The position numbers and the translations under genes are program-made. 64,000 nt of DNA from Heterodera schachtii (lineage: Eukaryota; Nematoda; Chromadorea; Rhabditida; Heteroderidae), in the NCBI GenBank assembly GCA_023374025.1, contig SIJG01000092.1, forward strand, positions 356,853-420,852, in the 5' to 3' direction. Each line of letters starts with the position of its first letter. Position 1 is the stretch's first letter. Below, in pieces: positions 42,988 through 54,640 of this stretch. The notes under the pieces were generated by a model. The model saw only the letters and a program-made list of their open reading frames with translations. It searched no databases and was not told the DNA's origin.

Positions 42988-45679
42988 ATGGTGAAATATT
43001 CACAAAATATGATCACTTTTATCATCATTCATTTTTTTGTTCTTTTCCATTTACTTTTATAAATTTGTTTTATTTTAATTTGTGCTTTTTTTTATCATTT
43101 AATTTTTATAAAAACTTGGAGAGTCAAACTTGGCCATTCTTTGTGAAATGATCCGTCGAGTGGCCAAATTAATGCCACACTGACCAAAATCACCAATAGA
43201 AAATTTGGTACTTTTCCATTATGCGCTCTCCCTTCCCCCCTTAAAAATGTTATGACCCCGACAAGGGAAAGCTCTAATCAAGAATCTGACTTCAAGACTG
43301 CATCTGTTGATGTAAAATTTTAATGTTTGTTCTATAGCTGACCGTGGCGAGCCGAAGCGAAAATGTATGAGTGCGGTTGATAGGAAGAGGCGGGTCATTT
43401 CAGTACGGAAAAGTTATTTAAATAATTAAATCAATTAATTAACTGATAACTGAATAACAATCTAATAATAATAATAAATACATGTGTCCTTTAGTTCAGT
43501 TTGTACGACCACAAAAAAAGACACGGCCATGTAATTTTTGACAAATTCATGCACCATAACTTTTTCTAAAAACATCCAAATAATACATTCTTGGTATGGA
43601 TAGCCCTAAATGTTCCTAGTTTCCTGTAAAATTTCAAAAAATTTCATTGAGTTTCAAAGAAGTTATGGCCAAAAATATTTAAGCAATCAATTTTTGAAAT
43701 TTACAAGCCATAAATTCTTTGTAACTCAACGAATTTTATTTTAAATTTTACAGGAAAATAAAGGACACTTAGGGATATCAAATGATACCGAGAATGTTTA
43801 ATTAGGATGCTTCTTCAAAACTTATTTCGAAATTTGCAACTTTAATAAAAAAATTTTGGATTTCCATCGAATAAGGAATAATTTTGAAAAGCAAATGTTC
43901 ATTCATTTGTTTGGAAGTGAAATGTATTTTATTTCCCAAATGAAAATTCGATGATTTTTTACGATAAGGAAAAAGAACTAAAAATAAAACTTTAACAGAT
44001 ATAATTCCTATTTTTGGATATTTTATAGTTTATTATTAATATTTTTGAATTAATTTCATTTTTATTAAGAATTTTGTGAAAATCCTGAAAGGGCAATGCT
44101 TTGAAGCCGGAAATTCTCAGAAAAATTGCTGACGAAATAATTATGCCACAAACAATTATTTTGTTGAAGAAAATGCTTTTTAAAGTGTTGTTTGAATCGC
44201 ATTTTAAATTTATCAACCGAAAAATTTTGTAAAATTATTTAAGAATTAATTATGAAAAAATAAAATTGTATTTAAAGAAAAAATCGCAATTTATTAATAA
44301 ATTTTGACACAAAACTCGTACAATTTTAAATTGATGTGGCCATAACTTTTTAGTCGGCCAATTTCTTACAACTTGGTATCATTCGAAGGCTTTTCATGTT
44401 TAGAAGCGATGATTAAGAAGAAGCTAAGCGATTAATCTAAGCGATTAACCATTTCACAAAAAAGATATAATTTATAAATTGCGAAAAAGTCTGCTTTTGT
44501 GCATTTTTAATGTTCTTTAAAATGTAACTTTTTGTGAGATGCTTAATCGCTTAGCTTTTGCTTAATCATCTCTTCTAAACATGAAAAGCATTCGAATGAT
44601 ACCAAGTTTTAAGAAATTGGCCGACTAAAAAAAGTTATGGCCACATCAATTTAAAATTGTACGAGTTACCTTTGTACGAGTTGCCATGGCACCTCCATGG
44701 GAGGGTCGTAAAAAAAGGTCGCGGGATAGGGACTATTCCCTGGTTTTTTCGGGGTTAGTCACGGCTATCATTAGATAACACTAAGTGTTTTCTATTAGCC
44801 TACAAAATTTCAAAAGTTTCGTTAAGTTTCAAGAAAGTTATGACTAAAAATGTTAAAAAAACTTGGTTTTTTGAGCTTCTCAGGTCATAACTTTTTTTAT
44901 ACCGAAAGAATTTTTTAAAAATTTTGCAGGATAAGAGAAAACACATAGAGCTATCGAAAAATATCAAGAAAATAAAATTTGATCAATCTTGTGCGAAATA
45001 AAAATAATTTTCTGTCAAAAATTTTCCATTTGATGGTTTTTTGACTAACGCCCATTTTGATGGTTTTTGAACTAACGTCCCAGCACCGTTTTTCCGGTCC
45101 AGATCGGGAAAACGATTCCGATTACAAGTAAACAAATTTGGGAGTTTTGTTTTAAAAAAATTTACATTTGAAGTTAATCTTTGATAAGTGGCAACTGACA
45201 ATTTAATTTTTTGTCCTTTTCTCTGTTTGAACTTAATTTCTGGTATTGATACAGCTTTTAATTGATACATTATGCTTAATTAGATCCCGCCATTTTTTCG
45301 CTTCTTTTTTATTTCATTTTAAAAAAAAAAGTTCGCCGTTTTATTAATTAAAAATTGTCATCAGCAGTTCATTAATTCATGCAATTTTTTATCTGTTGGT
45401 GAATTCGACATGTGAAAAATGAATACTTTCTTTAAAGTTAACATTTATCAATATTATATGGACTTTTCTAATTAATGCCATTTCCATTGTTAATGGAAAT
45501 TCGAGTTTTACAGTAAAATGCCAGTTATTGATTGAAGTGGATAAAAATATTGAAGTGGGTTTCTTTTTTAAATCACCCCTAGGTTCTAGTGTGAAATTTA
45601 ACCATTTTTGCCAAATGAGCTTCTGTGCCGAGAAATGGCGTGCCAACTTTTTGGCATTTTATAATTAGAAACTTAAGAA
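42988..45679. repeat. Repeat-rich spacer, one SPRY scrap
   Basis: 43118-43180 (minus strand) reads GINLATRRII with a one-base loss just after, a SPRY scrap. 43550-43700, 44290-44660 and 44790-45010 are members of the foldback family marked by CCATAACTTTTT and its inverse; the one at 44.3-44.66 kb is itself an inverted repeat (TTTTAAATTGATGTGGCCAT at both ends). No gene found. Confidence 0.55.
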
Positions 45680-45880
45680 GCCATTGGTGTAGAGATAGTG
45701 CGTTACTCAAATCTTTTTTAAGTCACAGGTTCGAATCCTCTGCGTTCATATACATTTTATAGTGTTTATTTTTGTTTTTAATGCAAAGTTAATTATCTAA
45801 AATTTGTTTAAAAAAGAAATTTTTATTTCGAATATTTTCCATTAAAATCAAAAATTGCATTAAACATAAGATGCAATAAA
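45680..45880 (+). mobile_element. tRNA-derived SINE
   Basis: A box TGGTGTAGAGATAGTGCG and B box GGTTCGAATCC (45729), 30 bp apart, form a tRNA-like head. The tail (ACATTTTATAGTGTTTATTT, then CCATTAAAATCAAAAATTGC) is shared with 33455-33645. It ends in ATGCAATAAATAT, which is also the target of element H4. Confidence 0.7.
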
Positions 45881-46864
45881 TATTAGAGACCGGACAAGAG
45901 GGTCGGTCGAACGGTTTCGGTTAAAAACCGAAAAAAAACCGAAACCGAAAAAAACCGAAAAACTCAAAAAATTCTCGGTCGAACGGTTTCGGTTAAAAAC
46001 CGAAAAAAAACCGAAACCGAAAAAAACCGAAAAACTCAAAAAATTCTCGGTCGAACGGTTTCGGTTAAAAAACCGAAAAAAACCGAACCGAAAAAAACCG
46101 AAGAAAAATTTTCGGTATATCGTTTCGGTTTCGGTTTTTTTTGAATTTTTATATTTTTTCCAAAAAAAGCAATAAAACATTTTTATTAACAGAAAAAGCT
46201 AAAGATCACCTCTGAACTAAATTGTAAAGCTATTGAAGCTCTATTGAATGGTGTACTAAAGTTTGGAAAATGATAGAAAAGGCAGTCAAAAAACATGTTT
46301 TTGATTCTTGATTCTAAAAAACCACAAAGATTAGTTTTAGCGATTTGGTGCCCTTTTTGACGTTTTTTTCCCCAAAAAATTCCAAAATTCAAAAAAATCG
46401 GAAAAATACACCCCTAAGAAATGATCTAAAAAAATTCAGAGAATATACCTTTATTAATTGAAAAATTTTCACAAAAATTGTTGCCAAAATTCATTTTTTC
46501 GGGACCCACGCGTTTGGGTGCGGCCGTTTGGGCGCTGGCGTTTGGGCGCGGCCGTTTGGGCGCTGGCCTATAAACATATTAAGATTTCGAATGTTACCAA
46601 AAATGTTGGATTTGGATGACATAGAAAAAAGTTATAGAAAGTTATAGTTGAAAAACATGCTGGCGCCCAAACGGCCGCGCCCAAACGCCAGCGCACAAAA
46701 TTTAGTTTTTTGAATTAGTTTTACGTGTTTTGCTCCCTAAAAATCATTAATAAAAAAAATTTAAATGCCTTTTTTCGTGCCTTTTTCGGGATTTTTGTGC
46801 CTTTTTTCAGTGCCATTTTGCGCTTTTTGGTGCCTTAATTGCCAGCTCTAGCCATAACTTTAGG

Positions 46865-46890
46865 GCCGGCGGTGCTGATAAGCGCCGCCG
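46865..46890 (-). repeat. GC-rich hairpin core, variant (in H4)
   Basis: CCGGCGGTGCT, GATA, AGCGCCGCCGG: a compensatory pair change (C-G to T-A) closing the loop, which keeps the stem. Confidence 0.85.
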
Positions 46891-46997
46891 GGAAATTTTT
46901 TGTAATTTTAATGCTATTTGTTAGCAGATTTTGTCTAAAAATACCAAATTTTGAGATTTTGGACTAATTTTTTAAGAAAAGATAGCTTTTTGGGGGG

Positions 46998-47023
46998 TCG
47001 GCGGTGCCGATAGGCGCCGCCGG
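46998..47023 (-). repeat. GC-rich hairpin core (in H4)
   Basis: TCGGCGGTGCC, GATA, GGCGCCGCCGG: the first base of the left arm is changed. Confidence 0.85.
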
Positions 47024-47282
47024 AGGAAAATTTTAAGAATTTTTAATGAATTTTTGTTAAAAAATGGCCAACTGATTTGTCAAAAAAGTCGGTCGATTGT
47101 TTCGGTTTTTTAATTATTTCGGTCGAACGGTTTCGGTTAAAAAACCGAAAAAAACCGAAACCGAAAAAACCGAAAAACTCAAAAATTTCTCGGTCGGTTT
47201 TTTTCGGTTAAAAACCGAAACCGAAAATCGAAAAATACCGAAAAAAACCGAAAAAAAAAACCGACCGGTCCGATCTCTAATA

Positions 47283-47575
47283 AATATCATCAGGCCCGTA
47301 GCCAGGGGGGGGGAAGGGGGGGGGATTCCCCCCCCCCCCCCCAAACGAAAATTTTTAAATTTTCTGGGTACATTTTTGAATTTTCTAGGCGATTTTTGTA
47401 CAAATTGCACTCAAATTTTCAAAAATTTTCCCGGCGGCGCCTATCGGCACCGCCGGACCCCGAAAATTTTTTGTAAATAACTCGAAATTTTTTTTTTGCC
47501 CGAAGAGCAAAAAAAAAAAGGTCAGATAGATTCCCCCCCCCGAAAAATTTTTCTGGCTACGGGCTTGAATATCAT
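47283..47575. mobile_element. Non-autonomous hAT-like element H5 with 8-bp target duplication
   Basis: Element 47291-47567, flanked by AATATCAT (47283-47290 and 47568-47575). Ends CAGGCCCGTAGCCAG and inverted CAAGCCCGTAGCCAG, next to runs of G and C. Hairpin core at 47431-47456. Its left target duplication overlaps the right one of H4, so one element inserted at the edge of the other. Confidence 0.88.
47431..47456 (+). repeat. GC-rich hairpin core (in H5)
   Basis: Identical to the H1 core, with CACTCAAATTTTCAAAA upstream and ACCCC downstream. Confidence 0.9.
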
Positions 47576-47618
47576 GTCGTTTTTTTAAATATTTTTGTGT
47601 AATATTTTTATTGAGTTC

Positions 47619-48692
47619 TGTAAAAACAGGGTTCGCAAGTTTTTTTTTTCAAAATAAGGACAGATGAGGCTAAAACTAAGATTCGGGCCCCAAAAATAAG
47701 AATTTTTCTAAAACCAATTGTAGAGAGAAGGAAACGCAATAAAAACATGACAAATCGACTTAAAACAAAATTTTATTAGCGTAAAAACCAGGGCCTGTCA
47801 ATTAAAAATTTTCAAAATCAGCATTTTGCCAGGGTCCACTGCATTTGGGCGCTGGCGTTTGGGCGCGCGCGTTTGGGCGCTGGCGTTTGGGCGCCAGCAT
47901 GTTTTTGGCTATAACTTTTTTCTTTGGCACCTAAACCCAATAACCTTAGTATCATTCGAAAGCTTAATGTGTTTCGAAGCTTTTTCTAAGGTATTGATTC
48001 GCGATTAGACAATTACCAAAAAAGTTATACATGAAAATTGCGAAAAATCGAAATTTTTGAAGTTTTTTCTTAATAAAAATTTTTCCAGGCTTGAAAATCT
48101 TTTCGCTTTTGGTAAAGCTAATAGAGCATGTTAGAGCTTTCAAATGATACCAAGATTGTTGGATTTGGATGCCAAAGAAAAAGCTATAGTGGAAAAACAA
48201 GCTGGCGCCCAAACGCCAGCGCCCAAACGCGTGGGTCCCACAAAAATCATCATTTGAGGTAAAAAATTAGCAAATTTTGGAAAATTTCATTCAAAATTTA
48301 AAACCCAATAAAAATGCTTTTTTTTGCGGCGCGCTTTTTCCAGAAAACTTTTTGGGAACCGGGGGGTCCGGTGGTGCCGGTAGGCACCGGCGGAAAAATT
48401 TTTGGAAATTTTTGTTAACAGATTTCCACCAAAAAATGATCAATTTTTGAGATTTTAAATTATTCAATTTTTGCATTTTTATTTTCAAATCCAAGAATAA
48501 GCACAAAACAAAGGAGGTCGTGCCAAAATAAGGACAAATCTTACAAATAAGGACGTTTTTAATTTGTAAGATCTGGTCCCTCCAAATAAGGACAAATCTT
48601 ACAAATAAGGACGTTTTTAATTTGTAAGATCTGGTCCCTCCAAATAAGGACAAATCTTACAAATAAGGACACTTGCGAACCATGTGTAAAAA
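47619..48692. mobile_element. Non-autonomous hAT-like element H6 with 8-bp target duplication
   Basis: Element 47627-48684, flanked by TGTAAAAA (47619-47626 and 48685-48692). Ends CAGGGTTCGCAAG and inverted CATGGTTCGCAAG. Right subterminal DNA is a 59-bp tandem repeat (AATAAGGACAAATCTTAC, 48527-48670). A diverged hairpin core is at 48368-48393. A second inverted-repeat element with TTTGGGCGCTGGCG arms is nested at about 47833-48240. Confidence 0.87.
48368..48393 (-). repeat. GC-rich hairpin core, diverged (in H6)
   Basis: CCGGTGGTGCC, GGTA, GGCACCGGCGG: changes on both arms but the hairpin shape is kept; flank GGTTCCCAAAAAGTTTT and CGCGCCGC as in H1 and H3 with changes. Confidence 0.8.
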
Positions 48693-48801
48693 TATAACAA
48701 AGTAAAAATTAAAAAATAAATTTATAAAAATCAATGGAAAAGAACAAAAATAACAAATAAATGATCGATAAAAGTGGTCTACTTTTTGAATATTTCATCA
48801 T

Positions 48802-51800
48802 TTAGAAAGCATCGAAATCAAAATTGAATTTGGGCCCAAAATTCGCCTCAATTTTGTCACCAGTGTCGCGCATAGAAACGAATGGATGAAAAGAATCATC
48901 AGCAAAAGATGGAGCAATGAAAAAAGCGGAGGAATCTGTGAAAATAACAAATGCAAAAATAATTAAAGGAATCATACTTTAAGTGATTTCGAGAATTTAA
49001 AAATAAAAATAAATTCGACCCAAATAAATAATATTATTAAAAAATTTTTAATTTTATTATTTATTTGACAACCCAAACGTCGTCCGTTCTTCGTGAAAAT
49101 GAGCTGTCGAGTAATAAAATGGACACCAATTCCTATGGTATCGCCTTCACTGTAGGAATATTTGGCATTTGTTCCCTTTCCTTCTCCGTTAATCCAAATA
49201 TCGCCATAACTGTCATATGCATAAGTGCCCTTTTCATCTCGAATTGCTACACCCAATTTTATCTGCTGTTTAACAGCGAATCCGAACATGAACAGACTGA
49301 ATAAAGAAGAAATAAATAATAAAATATTTCACTTTTTAATATTTTTATTATAAATGTTTCAAAATGCCAAATTCACTTACATTTTTTTCTTAACTGAAAT
49401 TTCGAAGTAAAAAAAGTCGGACAAAGACTTGTTCAGCACAATCGGATATTTAGCGAAGAGGAAAGAATACCAAGCTAATGAGGAGATATTAATTTTGAAA
49501 TTGGCATCCCAATAATTTTCTTGGAATTTTAAAAGCACCTGAAAATAAATCATTTTAATTAATTTTCTATATTGTTAAATAATAATAATTTATTAAATAA
49601 ATTAAAAATATATTTTTACAGTAAATATTTTAATTTTATTTTTCTTCTTCCAATCATTCACCTTTCTCTTCTGCTTTGCTTCTTGCTCCAATACACTGAT
49701 TTTTTCCAAAATTTTCTTCTGTTCATTTTGTAATTGTGAGAACCGTTCCTCTGAAACTGAAAATAGAAACACAATTATTTATTAAAATTGATATTTTCCA
49801 AAAGTCCATATATCGTATTTCCTAAAATATTAAAGACCCCCTGAAAAGCACTTAAAATAATAATGGATATACTTTTAAAAATGGATAAATATATTTAAAT
49901 ATTATTTACATTAATGAATTAACAACTCGCCGTTTGTCTCCTTTTCCCATTGCTGTTTTTGTTGTGCCTCCAATTCACCGATTCGCTCAAAAATTGCCTT
50001 TTCAGTAGCAACTTAAATTGGAACAAATTCTATTAATATTTGACAGCAATAATAATTAATAATAATATTACGGTAGGTACAGTAACCTTACCCTTTTGCT
50101 GTTGGTGTGCCATTTCCATTTTGTCAACCTTCGTCTGCACTGTCACATCAATTCGTTCCATGACCTTTTTCTCAAATTCTTCTTGGAATGTCTTGTGCTG
50201 AAATTAACGAAGCTTTTTTTTTTGCCAAAAAAAATATATTTTTTTAAATATTCAAATATTATGGCCAAAAAAATTATTTAAATTTTTGAAGTGATTAATA
50301 ATTTGACCCCACCGCGTCCAATTTTCTTCCCAATTGATCCTCCAATTTGTCCATCTTCTCCTCCATTTCCTTGTGATCATTTTTCAGTTTGTCATTCTCT
50401 TTTTCGGCATCAGCTTTCGTTTGTAGCATCTTTACGGCAATTTAATAAAAAAAAATTAATTGTTTAATAAGCAAATCCAATTTTCTGTCTTTTATTAGTT
50501 TTATTAAATACGCTGAATTCACCTCATCAATTTTAGCACAAAACTCCTTCTGCTGCTGCGCGTGGTCATTTCTCAGTTGTGAAAGGTGTTCAGCTGAAAG
50601 AAAGCAAAAATTATTATTAAATATTATTTTATTTACACAAATCTTTTCTTTTGAACAAATAATTAGGCCAATTATTAAGCATAATTATAAGTATTTGGCA
50701 ATTCCACACCGATTTCGTTCTCCATTTTGGCCAAATTTTCACTTTGCTTCATTTCGGAGGTGTTCAGTTTATCAAAATGTGCATTTTGATTCTGTTGGCC
50801 TTTCTCCAATTGGCCAAACCGTGCCAAAATCGGTTCAAAATGATTGGAGCAAACTGAAACATATCCCAATTATTAAAATGGTCTTTTTGTTTTATAATTT
50901 GTTCTAATAAATATTACTCAAAAAAATATATTGATTTTCACATTCACTTTTGCCGAAGAGTTCGTATGAGTTCGTCTCCACCGCATCAATTTTGGCACAA
51001 AGTTTCATCTGCTGATTTTGCATTTGCAAAAGACGATCAGCTTTAAGCGAAAAAAATTATTGTTCCTATCAATTAAAATGATTAACAAATTATCCAATTT
51101 TCACTCACAAATCATGCCATTCCGTTCCAAAATTGCGTTAAATTCGTCTAATTTTGAAATTAGTTTTTAAAATTAAAAATGCTTCGTTACGGTAGGCATT
51201 CATTCACTTACCGTACTTTTCCGTTTCCATTTCCTCGTCCTCTTGCTTTTTCTTCTCCATTTCACTCATTCGTCCCAAAAGATCTTTCTGTTCATTTTGC
51301 AATTCCAAGATTTGGTCAATAAGTGCTTAAAATATTGGGACAAATTATTAAAAGAATTTTTTATTATTTTTAAACAGTAATTTTTACAGAATTTCCTTTT
51401 AATTATTAATTTAATTTTTTAATATTAATTTAATTTTGCAATTTTACCATTTCCGAATCGGTAGTTCAAAATGTCAACATAGTTTTTCAATTTGTTTTGT
51501 TGTTCTTCCAATTCGGTGCCTTTTGTTTGGATAGTATTGGCAAATTCGGCGTTCGCATTTATTTTCTGTGCCAATGAAAAATAAAATAAAAATAGGTAAT
51601 TGCATTTTAATAATTTATTTTAAAAAAATTTAAATCCATTCCACCTCATCAATTTTCGTTACAAATTCTTCGTGCATTTCCTTAAATTGCCCAAATTTTT
51701 TCGACAATTCATCGATTTTGGCAAAAAGTTCTGGTTGTTCGGCATTTTGTTGTTGTAAAAGGCGATCAGCTTAAAGAAATTAAACATACTTACATTTCAA

Positions 51801-53452
51801 AATAAAATTTAAATTAAATAAACATTTTGATGTATTTGTTACATTGATTTAATTTAATATTCGAATAGAAAACTTTTAGCTAAATTATTACAATATTAAC
51901 ATTTTCTGATTAGCAATTTATATTTTTGGGTTTAGATGACGGTAAGTTTTTAAACTTTCTTACTGTATTTCTCATTCTCTTCCTGCTGTTGGTTCACTTG
52001 CTTCTCCAATTGGTCCATTCTTTCATGAAACGCTTCGAAATGACCAGCAGAAACTGAAAAATACTGAACTTTATTTATAAGTTATTACAAAATTTAAATT
52101 GTGTTTACAAAATTACAGTATTCCTACCGTATTTCTCATGCTGATTGTCGTTCTGTTGTTGGTTCACCTGCTTCTCCAATTGGCCCATTCTTTCCCGAAT
52201 CGCTTCAAACTGATCAGCAGAAACTGAAAAATATTGAACATTATTTATAAGTTATTACAATATTCAATTCTATCAATAGCTATTAAATTATCTTTTGACA
52301 GTATCCTTACCGTATTTCCCATGCTCATTCTCTTTCAGTTGTTGTTTTTTCAACTGATTATCCAATTGACTGATACGATCCGAAAATTTCTGCTGGCCAT
52401 TTTGCAGCTGTGCAAATTGTTCGACAAAAGCTTAACAATGCGTAGATATGTTCTTTCTCTTGGAATGAATGTAAAGCAAACAAATTTACAGTAAGCTATG
52501 TACTTTATTTGTTCTGTTTACTCTTTGCTTTGATAATTTCTGTTACCGTATGATCAATTTTTCCTACCGTATTCGCCCTGCTGTTCGTCCTCCTTCCCAT
52601 TTTGCTTGTTCTGTTTCATTTGGTGCTGTTCGATGTTGACAATCTTCGCCTTCAACACAATGTTTTCCGTGATCAGTTTCTGTTTCTCCAATTCGGCACG
52701 AATTTCTCGCTGAAAAATTAAAAATGCACCAAAAATCAAATTGTGATTTGCCCCTGACTGTGCTATTGATTTATGAAAAGCAATCAAATAATTAACCCAC
52801 GTTCAGTTCGGTTTTCTTTGTAAGTTCCAACAATTGTTTTTTCAGGGCCAATTCCAATTCCATGCTCGCAATTTCACGCAAAGACTTAAAAATCATTAAG
52901 AATTCGTTGATTACTGATAAAAATTTAAATTTAAATTATTTAATATTATAAAAAATGTTAAAATATTGTAACATAAATTAAATGTTAGTTGTTTCATTTT
53001 TTTTTCAAACTCTTGCCCACCTTCTTTATCTGATGATCAATATGATCTAGATTTCAAAAATCTTTTTAATAATAATGTTTTACGAAAATTATTTGATTTA
53101 CTGAATAAATCATAAATTTGCCATGCATTTGTTTTTTTCTCAACAGAGACAGTTACAGTACGCTTACCAGTACAGTTTTCAGTTCAAAATTAAGCCCTTA
53201 CCTTTTTCATATTGTCCCAAAATGTCGCAATTTGCTGACGATGGTTCAATTGCTTGCTGCTGCTCCATTAGTTTCATTTGCACAAATTTGGCCCTCAAAA
53301 GACGCAATTCGTCGGATGGACTCAAAATTGGAAAAAGCGCTGAAAATTTAGAAAAAAATCACATCTTTATTAATATAAAAAAAATTTCATTATTTACCTT
53401 GCTCGTTATAGGCTGTTATTTTCGTATTTGTTGAATTATATGAAATAGACAT
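48802..53452 (-). CDS. Coiled-coil/SPRY protein, 21 exons, intact (SPRY4)
   Basis: Exons on the minus strand: 53452-53398, 53339-53202, 52913-52801, 52709-52568, 52430-52311, 52223-52128, 52053-51964, 51769-51645, 51565-51448, 51325-51212, 51147-51109, 51040-50948, 50853-50710, 50593-50523, 50429-50313, 50197-50092, 50011-49931, 49756-49662, 49538-49381, 49296-49073, 48935-48802. The joined frame is open for 790 residues from MSISYNSTNTKITAYNEQ. About residues 55-620 are coiled coil made of serially duplicated exons (DQFEAIRERMGQLEKQVNQQ; HFEAFHERMDQLEKQVNQQ). The SPRY domain is C-terminal: FQENYWDAN, FMFGFAVKQQIKL, GDTIGIGVHFITRQLIFTKN, HPFVSMRDTGDKIEANFGP; the strand after WDAN is shortened. 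No signal peptide. Exon 17 appears to use a GC donor. A cytoplasmic or scaffold-like binding role is inferred. Confidence 0.82.
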
Positions 53453-53736
53453 TTGAATTAAAATGTTAAAATTCCACTGTTCAAAGGTTTTATTTAAAAG
53501 AATCTGATAATTAAAGTATTTTAAAAAATAAATAAATGAATTTCCCAAGGTTTTTCGCCTTTGAATTTGGTCAATATTATGCCATGACCAACAAATCAAT
53601 CGTTCTTTGACTTATGAAAACATTTTTAAACTTGAAATTGATTTGCCTAAAGCAAAAATTCATGCAGAATTTAATTCAAAAAATGATTGACATGCAAAAG
53701 TGAGAAAATAACTCAACAAAAATGGAAAAACCGGGG

Positions 53737-54424
53737 GTACCGGTTTTTTGATTTTAAAAACTCCACCCTTAAAGATGGCAATCTCTAGGGATGGGATTCT
53801 TAGGTCTTTACTTATTTTTTCTGCGGCTTTAACTCGACGAGAAATGCACGAAAAACTTATTTTTTGTTCGGAAATTCTTAGTTTTAACGCCCCTATCCGA
53901 CCCTAGGAATCCCTATTTTGGATGTTCGCCCCTAAAATCCCTATTTTGACTGTTCGCCCCTAAAATAAGTTTTAACCCATATTTTGGCATTTTGCCCCTA
54001 TTTTCGTCCTTATTTTGGGATTTTTGATTTGAATTAATTTCATTTAAATTTCTCGGTTCTCGATTAGCGAGTCGAGAAATTTCTCGGGTTTTTTGGTCTC
54101 GGTTCTCGTATGTTTCTCGGTCTCCTTTCTCGATTCCGGGTAAAATCACTTCTCGCACATCCCTAGTGGGCACAAAATAAATTTGAGTTTGAAATTTAAT
54201 TTTGATACAGCAAATTTGGCCGATTTTCGTGGAAAACATTATTTTTCTACTTTTTTCAATTTTTTATGTTTTTTCATATTTATGTGAATATCCCTGGTAA
54301 TTAACAAAATTTTTGGTGAAAATAAATATTTATTTTACGAAAATATAATACTTAAAAAAATCGTCGATAAATCCCAGAAAGCGATTGCCATCTTTAATGG
54401 TGGAGTTTTTAAAACCAAAAAACC
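53737..54424. repeat. Inverted-repeat element with a nested hAT-like piece
   Basis: Arms AAAAACTCCACCCTTAAAGA (53756) and its inverse near 54400 delimit the block. Inside, TAGGGATGGGATT at 53786 and ACATCCCTA at 54157 look like ends of another element with TTCTCG subterminal words, but flanking 8-mers do not match. The open frame across 53913-54239 is a low-complexity artefact. Confidence 0.6.
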
Positions 54425-54427
54425 GTA

Positions 54428-54640
54428 CTTTAAAACTTCCGACAAAATTATTGGGATGCCAACACTTGTCACAATGAACTCCAAATCACTGAGTTGAAGG
54501 TCCATTGCCACGAAGGAGAAGAAAGTAATTTAGTTAAATTTTAATTAACAAATTATTATTTTTTTTTAATTTAGACGAGATTCGCACTGTCTTCGCTACC
54601 CATCCAATTGTTCTCGACAAAGATTTCTCAAAATTTCGAT
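54428..54640 (+). pseudogene. SPRY N-terminal exons, interrupted
   Basis: Exon 54428-54523 reads RQNYWDANTCHNELQITELK then VHCHEGEE and a GTAATT donor. After a TTAATTTAG acceptor (54573) follows NEIRTVFATHPIVLDKDF. The domain then breaks off into repeat DNA. The FGFA and GDTVGIG exons are missing. Confidence 0.7.

Larger units (their letters stand above)
45876..47287. mobile_element. Non-autonomous hAT-like element H4 with 8-bp target duplication
   Basis: Element 45884-47279, flanked by ATAAATAT (45876-45883 and 47280-47287). Ends TAGAGACCGGAC and inverted TAGAGATCGGAC. Subterminal words AAACCGAAACCGAAA on both sides. Two hairpin cores, 46865-46890 and 46998-47023. A nested repeat with GTTTGGGCGC words and the ACCAAAAATGTTGGATTTGG block is at about 46495-46690. 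The open frames across the ACCGAAA words are low-complexity artefacts. Confidence 0.87.

Noticed and set aside
46000..47410. Open frames with FFGFFRFF and KKPKKTETEKTEK repeats
   Set aside because: Translations of the AAACCG subterminal words of element H4.
53913..54239. 108-residue frame rich in RDRETYENRDQKTRE
   Set aside because: Translation of TTCTCG/CTCGGT words in a transposon end.
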